DNA of 64,000 nt from the NCBI GenBank assembly GCA_023055505.1, contig JALIRH010000140.1:372001-436000 (forward strand), written 5' to 3'. This document shows positions 23,915-38,000 of this stretch, piece after piece. Numbering within the stretch: the first letter of the stretch is position 1; each line of letters starts with the position of its first letter. The notes beneath the pieces are model-generated. The model saw nothing but the letters and a program-made list of their open reading frames with translations, made no database searches and was not told the DNA's origin. The stretch comes from Callipepla californica brunnescens. Taxonomy: Eukaryota > Chordata > Aves > Galliformes > Odontophoridae. The position numbers and the translations under genes were made by a program.

Positions 23915-24212
23915 CTCTGAGAACATGGCTCAGTGAGTTAATAGTAAATGGGGTTACATTAGGCTGGCAGCCAGCCACTAATAGGGTCTATCAGGGCTCC
24001 ATTCTAGGGCCAGTTCTCTTCAATGTTACTATAAACGGTCTGGATGCAGAATTCAAGTCCATACTAAGCTTGCAGATGACACTAACTTAAGAGGAACTTT
24101 TGACTCCCTCAAGGGCAGAGTGGTCTTGCAGAGAGAACTTGACAAATTGGAGTATGACTGAGCAACTACCAACCACATGAAGTTAAATAAGAGCAAGCAC
24201 CAGGTATCATAC
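23915..24212 (+). mobile_element. CR1 LINE fragment 10 (polymerase palm, diverged)
   Basis: A degraded CR1 palm region. It includes 'cagggctccattctagggccagttctcttcaatg' near 23994-24025 (motif B GS.LGP.LFN) and 'aagcttgcagatgacac' near 24066-24082 (motif C LADDT). It ends with the 'gttaaataagagcaagca' region near 24181 (FNKSK). It has neither a 5' nor a 3' end, so it is an internal relic of an older subfamily. Confidence 0.8.
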
Positions 24213-25239
24213 AATTTTGGATACTAACTTCCTTGATAATGTAAACAGCTAGTAATTTCATAAGAAACTAACACTGATTTAATTATATTGAGTATTTCAC
24301 TGTAACACTTTTACACAACATGTTACATGTTATTTTAACCATCAGCAGTAATGGCATGAAAGAAATATCTTCCGAAAATTAATGCCATCATACGAAAATT
24401 TTGTATATTTACAGGTAACTACTCTTCATTCTGTCTTTTTATCAAATATCAACATCTAGTTTTGATTAAGTCTTATTTTAATCTGTTTTCAAGTCTTTTT
24501 CATTGCATTCACTTCTTAAGGAGTGAGAGAGGTGATCTGAAAACTTATATTGAGAACAATTGTCAAGCTTTGTTATAGTAAAATAAGAATGCTAGTGGAT
24601 AAAAGACCAGTACGCATCTTATTTTATTATATAGTAGAAAAATCTATTAGACTCATGTTCAGCAACCACACCTGTAGATAAATTCTTCTATGATTTAATG
24701 AGAGAGTAACCAATTACACTGCAAATCACTTCCAGGGCTTTTATTTCTGTTCAGTTTAAGCAAAACAGACTACTTATTAAAACTGAATAGGCTGACAGAG
24801 AAAAATATTAGTAATTCCTGTGCAATTTATTATTCATGTTTGAAAAGATATGTATGTTAGACTACTTTACTCCAGGCTAAAACGTTCAACATAAATAAAG
24901 TAACACCTACAAATTAAAGATTCTGTTGAGTATTAAGTTTTTGTTTTACATGAAACAGGTGCCAAATAATTGGAAGTATAAAATGAACATGGAAAAAAAC
25001 CTTGTGCACTATTTTTTAGAAATTATTTCAGCAATTTTAGAAAGTACTGTTAGCGCAATTTGACATCTATAAATTAGGGTAACCCTAAAGTATGACTAGA
25101 CGTAAAGGAATTAATTGAATACTGTATTTTGGGAATACCTTTATACACATCTAAAAAAACTACTGTAAAGGTTGTAGAAGCAAAGAGGCTAGTGCAAACA
25201 AGGAGGTGCTACAAAAAGAAGGAAAATGAATGTTCATCC
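24213..25239. other. AT-rich non-coding stretch
   Basis: Nothing recognisable. Confidence 0.5.
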
Positions 25240-25445
25240 ATTTCTAAAGATCCAGGCTGACAGAAAAAGAACACCAAAAAGAAAGTATCTCCAACAAGAG
25301 GCTCATCATCAGTACTATTCAGCCCTTAAATGAGGTCTAAGAGGGGTGGAGCCAGGCTTGAACTGCCTTCACCTGTGCTTCCAGGGCTGACCAGATCTTT
25401 CCTTCAGGTGTTCATTCAGGCTGTGACTCAGGAGTTCCCATATAA
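25240..25445. repeat. Unclassified dispersed repeat, copy B
   Basis: Diverged relative of 11955-12170. It shares 'cccttaaatgag' (25323), 'gaggggtggagccaggct' (near 25342), 'ttcaggtgttca' (near 25403) and 'ttcaggctgtgactc' (25415-25429). It ends beside 'cccatataaatatg', a TATA-like string. That would suit an LTR or a promoter-bearing repeat but proves nothing. Orientation relative to copy A is the same. Confidence 0.6.
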
Positions 25446-26994
25446 ATATGTAGCCTCCAGCTCTGTAAAAATACTAAATTGGTCTTATTATATAAATATG
25501 CCTTAGTTATTTCCCTTCTCCTGTGAAGAGGTTTATTTCTTTTTACTAAGTTCCTTGATTTTATGTCTTTCAGATTAGATAAAAATTATTCTAGGTGGTG
25601 AGAGAAAATGAATAAACGATACTGAGGGAATGACTTGTGAAACGGTATCCACAATCTAATTTTTATTTTTCAAAACAAAAGACGTATAAAGAGAAAAGGC
25701 TAACAATTCCACTTAACTTTTGCACCAATTGCAGTGGAGATGACATAAAAAAACAACTTCACCATATTTTGCAAAAGAAAAATAAAGTAAACGGTTTAAT
25801 GACAGAAGTATGAATAGTAGTATTTTATAACATATGTAATTCAAATATAATGTATTTGATAAGCAACTTATGTATGTCTCTTATACAAGAGAATATAAAC
25901 ACCAACCAACAAAATGAACTTTGAAGAGGGCAATGGGTTTGAGTTAGCTCGTGTCTTCCTTCCTAGACTTTGGGAACCTCTGATGCCATGATGGTGAGTA
26001 TATTATGGAGAATAGTAAATAGATTCATATTTACATAGCAATTCAGTTATCTACTGCAATATACTCTGTTAAATGGACTTACATTGTGATTGAAATGCAT
26101 TGCTGCATCACTATGCTAAATCAAAATCCTGTGTGATGCTAAATAAGTACATTTGGTGGTAACCACTAAACCCTCCATGAGTGGAATGTTTTAAAGACCT
26201 TGGTCAGAGTGTATTGGACTCTCATACTCATGGGAGTCATGGACAGGATATTCCTGAGAGATAATGTGTGGAAGTTAACAAGTGTAATGCTAATTATTTG
26301 ACAATAATGGAATTTGGGATTTAATGTTACAGTCATGAGTAAGAGCATATCAGAATGATAAGGGTAGGGGCAAGACTGGCTGTGGCCAGTACTGCTGCCT
26401 CTCAAAAGAAAAGGTATAACATGGATTTTTAAAAAGGCTGGAAAATGCTGGCTGACAAATTTGAAAAAGAGTGATGGAAAAATCCTAACTGATTTTTTCT
26501 CATAGAATAATACTGCATTATGTACAGTGATATTTGGCATTAATTTGCAAATTGGACAAGTTATAATAAGTTGAAGAGCAGAAAGGGAAAATCACTATTT
26601 GCTAATGACTAGGAAGTTGCTTAAAGCAGTAGGGAGAAGATAGGAGGTGTAAGATTAGCTTGCCAGAATTAGAAAAAGAAACATTTATAATGAACAATAT
26701 AAAATATGATGTGTACAGTTATAAAATCTATTAAGTTCTTAGAATCAGTCACAGGTTTAAAGAGGCAATCACTGTGTGAGCTGCCCAACACCTGCTGGGA
26801 TAGTTAATGGACAGGACCAAGAAAAGGCAGCAGGGGATACATCCATTCCTTACATCCCATTGGTGGCTGGGGGAACAAAAAACAATGAGCAAAGTCATTG
26901 AAATATGCCAGGAGTTATTCATCCTTTGCTGCTATTTCAAGAAGCTGTGAAGTGAATATGGTCTGTGACAAAAGCTCTGCCAAAACAAACCATA
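25446..26994. other. AT-rich non-coding stretch
   Basis: No supported gene. A 124-codon minus-strand open frame (26166-26540) has no motif I recognise and an amino-acid mix typical of AT-rich chance frames. Confidence 0.5.
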
Positions 26995-27207
26995 TATTGA
27001 TGCAGATCCTGGGCATTAGGAACCATTTCTTTACTGTGAGGGTGCTGGAACAAGCTTCCTAGAGGTGACTGATACTCTGTACCTATGTTCAAGAGGCAGT
27101 CAGACAATGCCCTCAATAACATGCTCTAACCTTTGAAAAGCCCTTAAGTGGTCAGGCAGCTGGACTCACTCATCTCTGAAGGTTTCTTGCAACTGAACTG
27201 TTCTAAA
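26995..27207 (+). mobile_element. CR1 LINE fragment 11 (short, diverged 3' end)
   Basis: It contains 'gcattaggaaccatttctttactgtgagggtgctggaacaag' near 27013-27054, equivalent to the end of CR1 ORF2 (FFTVRV..W). The UTR-like 'ctggactcactcatctctgaagg' lies near 27160-27182. The terminal repeat is lost. Divergence suggests an old copy. Confidence 0.78.
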
Positions 27208-29594
27208 TCGAAATCCGTGTGTAGAATATCTAAGAACCTGCTCAGAGAAGGCTGGACTCTTAATATATGGCTCGAAAGACAAAGATTATTTATAGTTGAC
27301 TCTTTAGAATTTTTACTCCCAGCTTCTAGATAGGTTGCTATTAAGAAAAACTGAACAAGGCGATGGCACTTACCTTTGCGACCTACTCCTGATGATGATG
27401 AAGTGTGAACAAGTGGTAGTATCAAGTAGTAAAGTGTGTAGTAAAGTGTAAAACTAGTAGAAGTGTGGTAAATTCCAATGTTTCAAAAGAGTGTAGATAG
27501 AAGACAAGATGATAAATCCTTCAAATTTGTTTTACCTTGTATCAGTGCCAAATGATAATGTCATATCTGGTCTTTAATTATCTTTTAAAATGGAATGATG
27601 GTGGAATGGTCTTCATCTCATCACTCATACACCACAGGAGACCAAGACTCCTCTTGCTTACCAGACAAGAATTCTGTAAGGGCTTTACATTCCAAGAGAC
27701 TTTTTCAGTCTTTCCTTTTTAACAGACTTTCCTGACTCTTGAAAAATATAATAAACTAAATTTAGTTCTTATCATTATGAACAACTTGTTCAAAGGACAG
27801 CACATTGGAAGAATAATAAATATGTTCTCAACCATTTGACTGGTGAAACCTAATAACTGTCTTGGAAACATTTTAAATGTACTCTACGACTTTCTTTGTG
27901 GTGTTTTATGTCTGTCTGATGACTCAATTATATTTATCAATAAAACATGAAGAAAACTTCATTTTAATTTCTCTCTATATTATTATAAATAAATTTTATT
28001 AGTAGCAACTGCCTTTCTTTTTCATCATGCAACTCTAGATGATGTTTCATTCATCTTACTGATTAGCGCTGCTAATGAAGCTGTCCTGTGTATGAAGTAA
28101 TTCATTCAAAAGAAGAGTGGATCTTTGCAAATCACTTCACAGAAACATCCCTAGAAACATTCTTTAGTGTTTGTTTGTTCTTTAAGAAGTACAAACACAG
28201 ATTTTTGTAGGAGAATGGATGTGTCAGGTCAGTGTTATAAATCTGCACTGAAGACAGAAATTGATGGTGTGGGCAGCAGGGTTCCATAGTTGAAGGAGTG
28301 CTGCTGGAGATCTAAAGCTTAGAGTTTTCTTAGAAGATTAAGTGTAGAGATTTTATCATCCTTCGCACATAACTTATTGGGATTCCTACCCTCATCAAGC
28401 AATATATGCATGAAAGATTTATTGAAATAGAGTAAAATGAAAGAGTGAGGAAGAGTACGGTAGTTATCAAGATAATTAGCAGTACTGCTGAGAAGCAAGG
28501 TTTTATTCTAATTAAACATTGACTTGCCAGAATCTCATCATTTATGAAGACTATAAGATTGAGAAATATTAGCTATGTGAAAGACTAGGACAGACACAGA
28601 GTTTCCTGTTCCTAAAATTTTCAAATCCTTGTAAATAAGTTAATTCAGGAATGAAGTTCAGTTCTATGCGTTTCTTGCACTGCACTGTTTTAGTGGAAAC
28701 ATTCAAATGGATTTTTGCAAACCAGGTGACGTCACATAACATAATCAGTACCACAAGGGAAAGTTCATAGTCACATGTAAAAAAAAGAGCACAACAGACT
28801 TTAAATTTACACTGTTTAGAAAATTAACATATCCTGCCATCCATTTTCAAATCATACCAGATCTGTATCCATAAATGGCATTAAGGATAGTAGGTGTTTG
28901 ATTTTTTGACATGAAAATGTCTATCAGTGCTCCTCTAGAACTATTTTTGGAACATCAAAAAGTTCAAGTATTTTTAAAAAGATGGACCCTAAAAGCTTCA
29001 AAAATAATAAAACTGAGAAAACATATGGTAGCAGAAAAATTAGATAAGTCATTAAGTATGGTGTATTCATTATTACTATGCATATGGTTAAAGATGGAAA
29101 GATAAGAATTTCCCAGAGAAATTATACTGGCTTTTAAAGAAAGTTCAGATGTGGCTTTTTGGTTCTCAGGAATCTAAACGTTATTTCTCCCGCAAAATTT
29201 CACCCACATAATTAAAGATAATTCTCATACTATTCAGTGATATCAGTGCAAGTTCTAACACTTTACAAAGCAGTTCATGAACACTCTTAAACTGACAGCA
29301 TATTCATACATACTGAAGAGAAAAAATGTTGTCAAATCAGTTTCAATATATGTTTGCCACCAAGTTGAGCTTATCACATGGGCTATGCATGTCATGAAAT
29401 GAAGCTTACCAATTTTTAAGTCAGTAACCTAAAAAAAAAATCTGATACATTACTCATAAATAACAGTTTAGCATTTACTATCTTTTTCAAAGTTCTAAAT
29501 ACAGTTTTTGAACTCACAGCTCTCATCATGAGCTTAAAAAGACAAATGTCATGTCCTGTGTTTCTGTCACAAAAGACACTTGCATTGCTACAGG
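27208..29594. other. AT-rich non-coding stretch
   Basis: No gene or classifiable repeat. Open frames do not exceed 64 codons. Confidence 0.5.
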
Positions 29595-30296
29595 CTTGGA
29601 GCAGAGTGGCTAGAAAGCTGTGTGGAAGACAAGGATTTGGAGATGTTAGTTGACAGTCAGCTGAACATGAGCCAGCAGTGTGCTCAGGTGGCCAAGAAGG
29701 CCAATGGCATCCTGGTTCGGATGGAAATAGTGCAGTCAGTAGGAGTAGGGATGTGATAGTCCCCCTCTAAGCAGCACTGGTGAAACCACACCTTCAGTTC
29801 TGCTTTCAGTTTTGGGCTCCTCACTATACAAGAAAGATGTTGAGGCCCTGGAGCATGTCCAGAGGACAACAAAACTGGTGAAGGTTCTGCAGCAGAAGTC
29901 TTGTGAGGAGCAGATGAGGAAACGGAGATTGTCTAGCCCGAAGAAGAGGCTTAGGGAAGACCTCTCTACAAGTACCCCAAAAGGAGGTTGTAGGGAGATG
30001 GGGGTCAGCCTCTTTTCCTAGGTAACAGTGACAGGACTAGAGGAAATGGCCTCAAGTTGCACCAGGGGAGGTTCAAGTTGAATGTTAGGAAGAACTTCTT
30101 CTCAGAAAGTGTGGTGAGGCATTAGACCAGGGTGCCCAGGGAAGTGGTGGAGTCACCATTCCTTGAGGTTTTCAGGAAAAGGGTAGATGTGGTACTGAGG
30201 GATATAGTTTAGAGCAGTTACAAACATGGGTTGATGGTTGGACTAGATGATCTTAGTGGCTCTTTTCATCCATAATGACTCCATGATTCTGTGAAA
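29595..30296 (+). mobile_element. CR1 LINE fragment 12 (3' third)
   Basis: It begins near 'gtggctagaaagctgtgtgg' (29607), goes through 'aacatgagccagcagtgtgctcaggtggccaagaaggccaatggcatcctgg' (29665-29716), the C-terminal region and the 3' UTR. It ends with 'ggttggactagatgatctt' (30235-30253) and 'atgattctgtga' (30283-30294). It represents a different subfamily from fragments 6 and 9, with a 'cagttttgggctcctcactat' block near 29807-29827. Frameshifts are numerous. Confidence 0.93.
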
Positions 30297-30379
30297 CACC
30301 ACAGAAGTCACAGGATACATATACTTTACAAAAGGTAGAAATCATAACTCAAAACTGCTATATTTTCAAATGTTGTCTT

Positions 30380-30600
30380 GGAATAGAGTTAATTTTCTTC
30401 AGAGTATTTCATATCATGTTATGTTTTAGATTTGTCATTAACAGAGCATTGATAACAATGTTTTAGTTGTTGCTGAGCAGGGCTTATATATAGCAAAGGA
30501 CTTTTCAGCTCGTACTATCCTGCGAAGAAAGAGGGTGAAGGAGTACAAGGGGACACTAATAGGACCACATTCTACTCCCACATCCAGATGATTGATAGAA
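30380..30600 (+). mobile_element. LTR-like fragment of an avian endogenous retrovirus, copy 2
   Basis: The core 'gttgttgctgagcagggctt' at 30466-30485, then 'atatatagcaaaggactttt' and 'cagctcgtac', matches the arrangement of old avian retroviral LTRs. It parallels copy 1 at 13768-13970 but is better preserved on its right side. No retroviral genes flank it. It is presumably a solo LTR remnant. The class is not established. Confidence 0.5.
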
Positions 30601-32109
30601 ATGTTGAACAGGACATTGAAATTAGTTTGGTGTTCTAAATACATTGCTAACTGCCTTTCTTTTAGTGTAAGAAAAGTACACACCAAAGCTTCTATGGCTA
30701 ACTCACCAACATAAACTGACATTATAAAAGAGCATTAGGTACTATTACAGCTTACAAATTTTGTAAACATACCAGTAAACAAGACTAGAAGAGTTTACTT
30801 ATTAAAGGATTATATTAACATTTTGAACATGAAAAGTAACTTCCTTAAAAAAGGTAAATAAAATGTGTCAACTTTTGTAGGGGTCTGTAATAGGCATTCC
30901 TTTATGTGAAGTACAAAAAAACACGGAATTCCCAAGGTACAGAAGACACAGTGTGGCCCTTAGGAACAGAAAAGATAAAGCATCCTTGTACTCCAGCAGA
31001 TTTATATTTTATTTATCAGTTATAGGAATATCTTCTGTCAGTAGTGCTGGAGCCACAGACAACATGTTAGCATCTATGATTGCCCTAGCACTGCAGTAAC
31101 TTTATTTCTACAATAGCCCAGTAAGAAGAAAGAGGCCAAGAACAGATTACCACTTAACTGCTACACATAAATTATATTGCATTTTCATTCTACAGTTTCT
31201 TTCTCATTCTGACATAAACATTTAGCATTTGCTAATTGGTTCTCAGAAATGCAACCTCCAAATGAAAAAAAATTCTTATATCCTCCCAAAAACACTAAGA
31301 TTAAACTGTAGGTGACTGGAGGAAGGAGAAGCATTAAGTCATTATTAAGTTATCTAAAAGAAATAGATCTGAAGAAGACATTTTACTTATTAGGTGAGCA
31401 ATCCTGTCACTTCCATGTGAATATTCCTTATAATTTCTGCCTGTCCCTTTAACTCTCCTACAATTCCTAATAGATTTACTTTAGAATAGGTACTAAGCAA
31501 GGATACTTCCAGAAAGGAAAGATTCTAAACATATTCCATGGTTTGTGTAACTTGCATGAAGGAGAAATCTACATGCAAAACACGCTTCCTGTTGCTGAGG
31601 CATCACAGCAAAATGCACCCAGCTGCAGAAAGGAGACAAAGAGCCTGCAGCCTCCTTCCTTACCAAAACAATGTTTCATTTCCTGTTAAAAAATTCTGTT
31701 GAGCCAAGACTGCACCCAATAACTGTCTTCCAAAGATTAATTCCTTAATAGCTCCAACAGTCATTCTAAATATTGAAGTAACTTTGTCTCTTGTATCTTA
31801 AACAGTTATTACGTGAAGAATGTATACCTAAAAAATATCCCCCCAAACTGACTCAAAAAGCATCATACAATGTTCCTAAACATCCTAAATACACTGTAGA
31901 AGACATGGATTTTTCCCATAAGTCTCTTTTACCTTTTGGATTTCCTTATAAATATACCAGGATCGCATAAATTAACTTTGCCATGTACATAATATATACA
32001 ATAAACCAGTAAAATTGCCTATTATGAGGATTGTTGACTCTCACTTTAAGATTCTGTTTTATAGTCATGCTGTGCACACAAGGTTAACACTTGCCAGAGG
32101 TTGTAAGCA

Positions 32110-32134
32110 TTTTTGTTTTTGTTTTTGTTTTTGC
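32110..32134. repeat. (TTTTTG)4 microsatellite
   Basis: Four perfect hexamer units of TTTTTG, ending before 'cacctgtg'. Confidence 0.9.
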
Positions 32135-34983
32135 ACCTGTGTGTAAGTACATAATCAATTCCTGAAGAAACAAAGAAGAAAAACACTATTAGAGAATGAC
32201 ATCTTGCCCTGTGATTATGAGGAAAAAATTGTTTGCTTACTTAAAGAAATAGGATAGGGGAAGGAAAGTGAGGGATACTAGCCATGACGAAGATCAGAAT
32301 GTTCTGACAGTGAAAGAGTGAGCTGTGTAAGACTAAGAAATAAGAAAATAGAAAAAAGGGAAGTACTGCAAGAATGATGGTAAATGTAAGAAAAAACTAA
32401 GTAAAGTCAGAGAATATGTCTGAGGCTCATTACTTAGTACGGCAACAATGATTTCTGGAAATGCATGGAAAGAACGAGACAATCTGCAAAAGAAGAAAAT
32501 ACCAACAAGTTAAAAAAAAAGAAGAAGCAACAAGGTGAGAAGGCTATTAGAAAGTGAGAAATTAAAAAGCAAACAATCAAACTTACAGGGAATGTAATGA
32601 TGTAATTTCCTCATTATTTATATCACTTCATTGGAGGAATGAACCATCACCAGTATTTGTGACAAGTTTTAGAGACTAGTGATGGGAAAGGCTACTATGA
32701 ATCCTTTTTCAGATGACAGAATTTCAATCTTCTTTTTAAATTTTGAGAAAGCAATGTACTACAAAACTAACGTGAAGTTTAAGGTGCTCAACCTAACCTT
32801 TCTGTTTTGATGAGGAATGACTTGTCCACATTTATCCTGGGCATGAGGTCCCAATTTTTATTTCTATTTTTTTTCACAACGTTCATAGTATTTCTCCTAA
32901 ACTGAAAGTTCTAAGACATTATATGCAAAGCAGAAAAGCAACTGAGCTACAGGCACACTACAAATAAAGTAAAGTAATACATGATGTTCCTAAAAGAAAC
33001 AATGTGCTCCAAATACTCTTATTTACAGAAGAATAAATATCATCCAAATGAAAATTCTGCTAAAATATTTTCTAAATGAAACAAATTTGGAGAACTAAAC
33101 TGACCATTTAGAAACAACTGAAGACTGGCTTTTTAAACCAAGCTATATAAATCACTAGACTATTCCATTAGAATTAAAATGATGTGAAGAGAAGATAAAA
33201 ATGATAGAAGTATCTCTAATATATTTCTTATGTTAATACAGTAAGACCCTGGAATCCATATGCACATCATATAGTTTGCTTCTACTCTGCTCATCTGTCT
33301 GTGGTGTTCCTAAAGAAATTCATCTTGGAATTACACAAATAATTCACTTCTGATGGAATGGTTCACTCCTATTTCAGTGGCCATAAGAAAAGTCTGTCTT
33401 TCCCTTCCGAATTTGTCATCTGAGAAGCAGACAGCGAAGAGCTCTGTTGAAACAGTTTCTTAGTTTGTAATTTCACAACTGGTAAAAAATAATAAAATAT
33501 GATTTTAAAAAATTGCGTTTTTCTAGTACACTGTCTCATATCCTTCAGCTTTGACTGTAACAGAAATGATGTATACTATTCTTGAGATATTCATAAGATA
33601 TTCTAGAAAAAGTGTAGTTCTGGCAGATGATGCAGAGAATTGTTTAAGTATGGAACAGATGTATTCAGACAATCAATGAAGCAATATTTCAAGTTGATTC
33701 CCAATACTACTTGGAAGTAAGTACTTCCAAAGAACTCAATTTCTTTATGGCCAGTATTTTGAATAAGTAATTCTTTAGTTTTAATACTTCACATTCTATA
33801 TATTGTAATTTATTATTGGATTGTACTCTGAAGTACTGAGCTGAGGCTATCAGAAAGCTGATTCCCACTCTGGAACAGATTTCTAGAAAAGCTACAGATG
33901 ACTCATTTTTGTGTTCTGTGTATTTCACTGAAGCATAGTGTAAAAGATTGAAAGGTTGCTCCTGAAAGATTCTGGAATGAGGAGAGAGAGTGCAGTGTTT
34001 TCCTAAGACTGTAACTCAAGGGGAGACTCCCAGAAGAATGCTTTTCACTGTAACTATAACAAAATATTCTAGAGAGACTGGTTCTGAGAATTATGGGGCG
34101 AAAACAATCCTGGTCTTTAAATTCTTCAGCATGACGGATTTGGGGGAAGTTCAACAGCATGAGAAATATTAGAAGTTGGCACTCTGCTTAAGTAGCTTAG
34201 CATACATAACGGTGCCTCTGCAAAGCACATGAAGTGCTGCCAAGTTCTATAGTAGCATTAAATGAGAGATCTTTGATTACTGATATCCTTCATAAACGGA
34301 TAAAAGGTGGATTAAATATTTATGTAAGAATGATAACTGCATAAAAAAAAGTTCTGAATTTTTTTTTTTTTCTCAAAAACTCTGAAAGGAGACAGTAAGT
34401 AAAACAGAATACCTATATCTGTAAATATCATGATTCTGTTAATAAGAATATATATCAATGAATATGTTCTTCGTGATCCAATGCTATTCTAATTTATTTA
34501 CTGTGAAAAAAATGAAGGGAAAGGGAGTACTTCAAGGTTCTTAAATACTTCCTTACCATACACATCTGCAAAAATCACTCACAAGTGTAAGCAGTTTCAA
34601 GTCTGTCATACACTACATGACAGGTGAACTTCTCGCATACAATATACTGTAGCTTTGTGATGTAATGTATTAACTATTCCCTATTGTCAAGCAATTTCCT
34701 TTTATTTCAGGTCCCACAGAAGAGAACAGAACTTAACATACAAAAAATACACTGGTTCCCCCAGTTAAGACTAGATTCCTCAGATTTCTGTCATGAATAT
34801 CGTTATACATTCTAACATGGTTAAGTTCAGTGAAATCATTTACCAGAAACAGAGTTAGTCACATCAGCTTCTGTCAAACACCTTCAAATAGCCTTACTAT
34901 AGCAAAGCGGTGATTGAGATCCCAGTGAGAACGAAGGCAAAATTTCTGCGAGAGCCATTCTAATCATCTCAGCAAGCTAGTTT

Positions 34984-35016
34984 CCTCTTTTTTTTTTTCT
35001 TTTTTTTTTTTTTTTT
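34984..35016. repeat. T-rich tract
   Basis: T runs interrupted by single C bases, about 33 bases. Confidence 0.9.
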
Positions 35017-38000
35017 CACTCTATCTACTTTAGTAAATTTTATTAAAAGGTGAAGTTGACAGATGGCCCTGCTTCACTTCCACAAATAACGAATGTTGTT
35101 TTATTGACCTTCTTATGACCAATGATTCAGGCTTGGCTGCCTCTAACACGGGAAACAAATGGGATGTACTCTACTGAAATTCTTCACTTTGCAGTTTCTG
35201 AACTTCTGAAAGTGTAATTTCATACAGAATGCCCTTAGGTTGCTTTTTTAAAAATTGTTGTCTGCAAATTGAATTTCCTAATAATTTGACTCTATCACAA
35301 TCCTGTAGGAAATCCCTGAAATGAGAAATAAACAATAAAGCAGAAAAAAGAATGATCATGAGGCACAGAGTGTATCACTATATCATAGGTTTCTAGAGAC
35401 ATTAAAGAGAAAGACAGAAAAATAATCTTTTTTATAGCTCTCATAGTTGCCAAAGGAAAATACTGCAGGAACTCTCATGGAAAAAAGAGGGTAACAAAAA
35501 GCACCTTAGTCTTTTTGCTTTAAATTTAACAACTCTGATTATGGAAATACAAAGAAAGACATTCTATATCCTTCAAGCAATAGCTCATTCCTCAGCAGCA
35601 AGGATTTATTTTCTTGAAATTGCCTGTAAATAATCTACTAATATTAATGAACATTAAATAATCACTGAGGGGTAAAATAGTCTCTAAAAAGAAGTTTAGA
35701 AACAGACAATTTCTGTATGTATTAGAATAAAAGTAATTTAAGGCAACTTCACCTCTACAGGCAAGCCTCCCCAAATGCTGTTTAGATAGGTGATGTTTGA
35801 TTTTGTTATGAAACTTCATTTGTCATTCAAGCATTTCAAAACACACTTTCAGCTTCAAAGAAAGGACTTAATTCAGGCCCCAGCAGTCTGCTAGTTAGAA
35901 ATTGGTGAGGCTTTATGCAGTGGGCAATGGCAAGTAGCCATCTTCAAAAGAAATAAGTAATACACTTTCTGAAATAAAACTGCTGTATTTTGTGTGCTTG
36001 TGTTTTGTTTTGTTTTTAAAATGAGTCTGTAGAATATTTACAACATTTATTAAAAATCTCTTTTAGGAATTTTTACAGTTAGTGGTTGCATATCAGCTAT
36101 TACAGAAAGAAAGCAAAAGAGTTTAAATAAGCATATCAGAATCCATTTTTCTGAGGATCTCTGCACATGATTTTGATCACACACAAATGTAGATAGGAGA
36201 TAACATATATAATCTTGAAACTGATATACAGACTTAAAATTTCTATATTTCCTGCTACTGAGACAGTCCTTTTCTTATTTTCCATTTCTGCTTTTGTCAT
36301 AATATATGTATTATATAGTTACGAAAAAAAAAATACTTTGAGTACAAATTTTTCCAAGTCTTCTCTGGTTCATCTAAAAATTGGTATTCCTAGAATCTAC
36401 CTCAGATGAAAGTCTGCAAGTACAGAGTTGTTAACATTCTTTCTCTCTTCAAATAGATAATTAGTAATTGAACTTGCAAAATATCAAAAGCAATCAAAAG
36501 CAAATTTAAAATGTCCTTCTAAATCTCACTTCTTAACTTTCAAGTCTGAATTTTCTATAGTCAAAATTACACCAGCACAGTTAAATCCATAGGGTGTATC
36601 TGTACCACAGAAATCACACTTTCTCCTCCAAAGCACTTACCAGACACCTCAAATTGTAACTAACAGCTCCTAAAAGGCATTTAATAAACAATTATGGAGT
36701 GTTTTATGGAACTCATGGAGGAACACGCAGGAAAAAGTAAGAACCAGAGAACACGTGCCTCACCTGAGAACATGTTCACATAGGCACAGCTACTATGAAA
36801 CCTTCAGTGCTTGAACTCACTTAGTGTAGTATGATTTCTGTTCTAAAACACTTTCTAATGGGAAGTCAAACTAATCAAAACTGGAATCAACTCTCCCTAA
36901 AAGAAAAAAAATGTTACAGTGATAGTATTAAAGATCTACATAGGTTTAAGTGATGAGTCATGACATTGTTTGTACAGAACCAGGCACAGTTCTGACCTGA
37001 GCAGCAGGCTCTGAACAATGCCTCCACGCACCACAGGGGCACACATGGGCCAAGGATCATTCCTAGAAAATGCTTTAAATGTGTACATCCTGGTTTGGAG
37101 ACATGAGACTGTTTACCATCCTGGAAGAAGCCAGACAATGCCAGTTTCAGAAATTACCTTCAGGCACACAAACCAATATAGAGGCAATTGCAGATAATAA
37201 GAACTTTCAGTAATTACAAGACAGCAAAGGAAGATGCTAGGTTCATTGTTTCCTCTTTCTGACTCATCCTTATCTGAGGAATAATACAGATTTAATTAAA
37301 GCTTTGTTGACGTGCAGTGTCAAACTTTAACACAGCTTTTAGGTACTTCAGATTTTAAAATTTGACTGGGCAGCTTCTTTTCTTTCAAGGTAAAGAGGTG
37401 AAAGAACCTGTAGTGAAATCATGCAGAAGATACAGGGCTTTTTTTGTAATCAAGAGCAACTCCATCTTGGATTTATACATCAAAACAGTCATCATAAGCT
37501 TCACTCAGAAACAATCTGGAGCACAGAAAAGAGGAATAATATGATTTCCATAAAACTTCTATTTAATTAGCATAATCACTATAGTTTTAAAAATTTTGTT
37601 TAAGTGCAGCATCTCGGTAGACCAGAATATGTTAAGCAAGGCTTGAAAGGCTTGAGGGATGTTATTTTATAGCTGGAAATATGTTTTGCAAATGCAGTGA
37701 GCAGATCCTCCTCGATGTTATCCATGTATTTACTGGGACCGGAACTGGATTCTCTGCTCCATGGGAGTTCTCCCTGTAAGATGTTATCTGTCAGCAAAAT
37801 GGGAAATGACAGCAGCAAACACAGTGCCCCTTTGGAAGGTAATGCTGAGGATTTTGATGACCAGGTACATGCCACAGTGCTGCTTCGTCAGGTCAGCAGA
37901 TCCACACAAGCAAACACAAAAAGACAACTAGAGAGCTGAGTTCCCCAGCCATTTCCTTAGCCCCTGGACTGTGACTGGCAGCACAGCCTTCAGGAGAAGT

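Noticed and set aside
26166..26540. 124-codon minus-strand open frame
   Set aside because: Composition is typical of AT-rich chance frames and no motif is visible.
37600..37939. Overlapping open frames on both strands
   Set aside because: No family recognised and no clear acceptor or donor pair bounding either frame.
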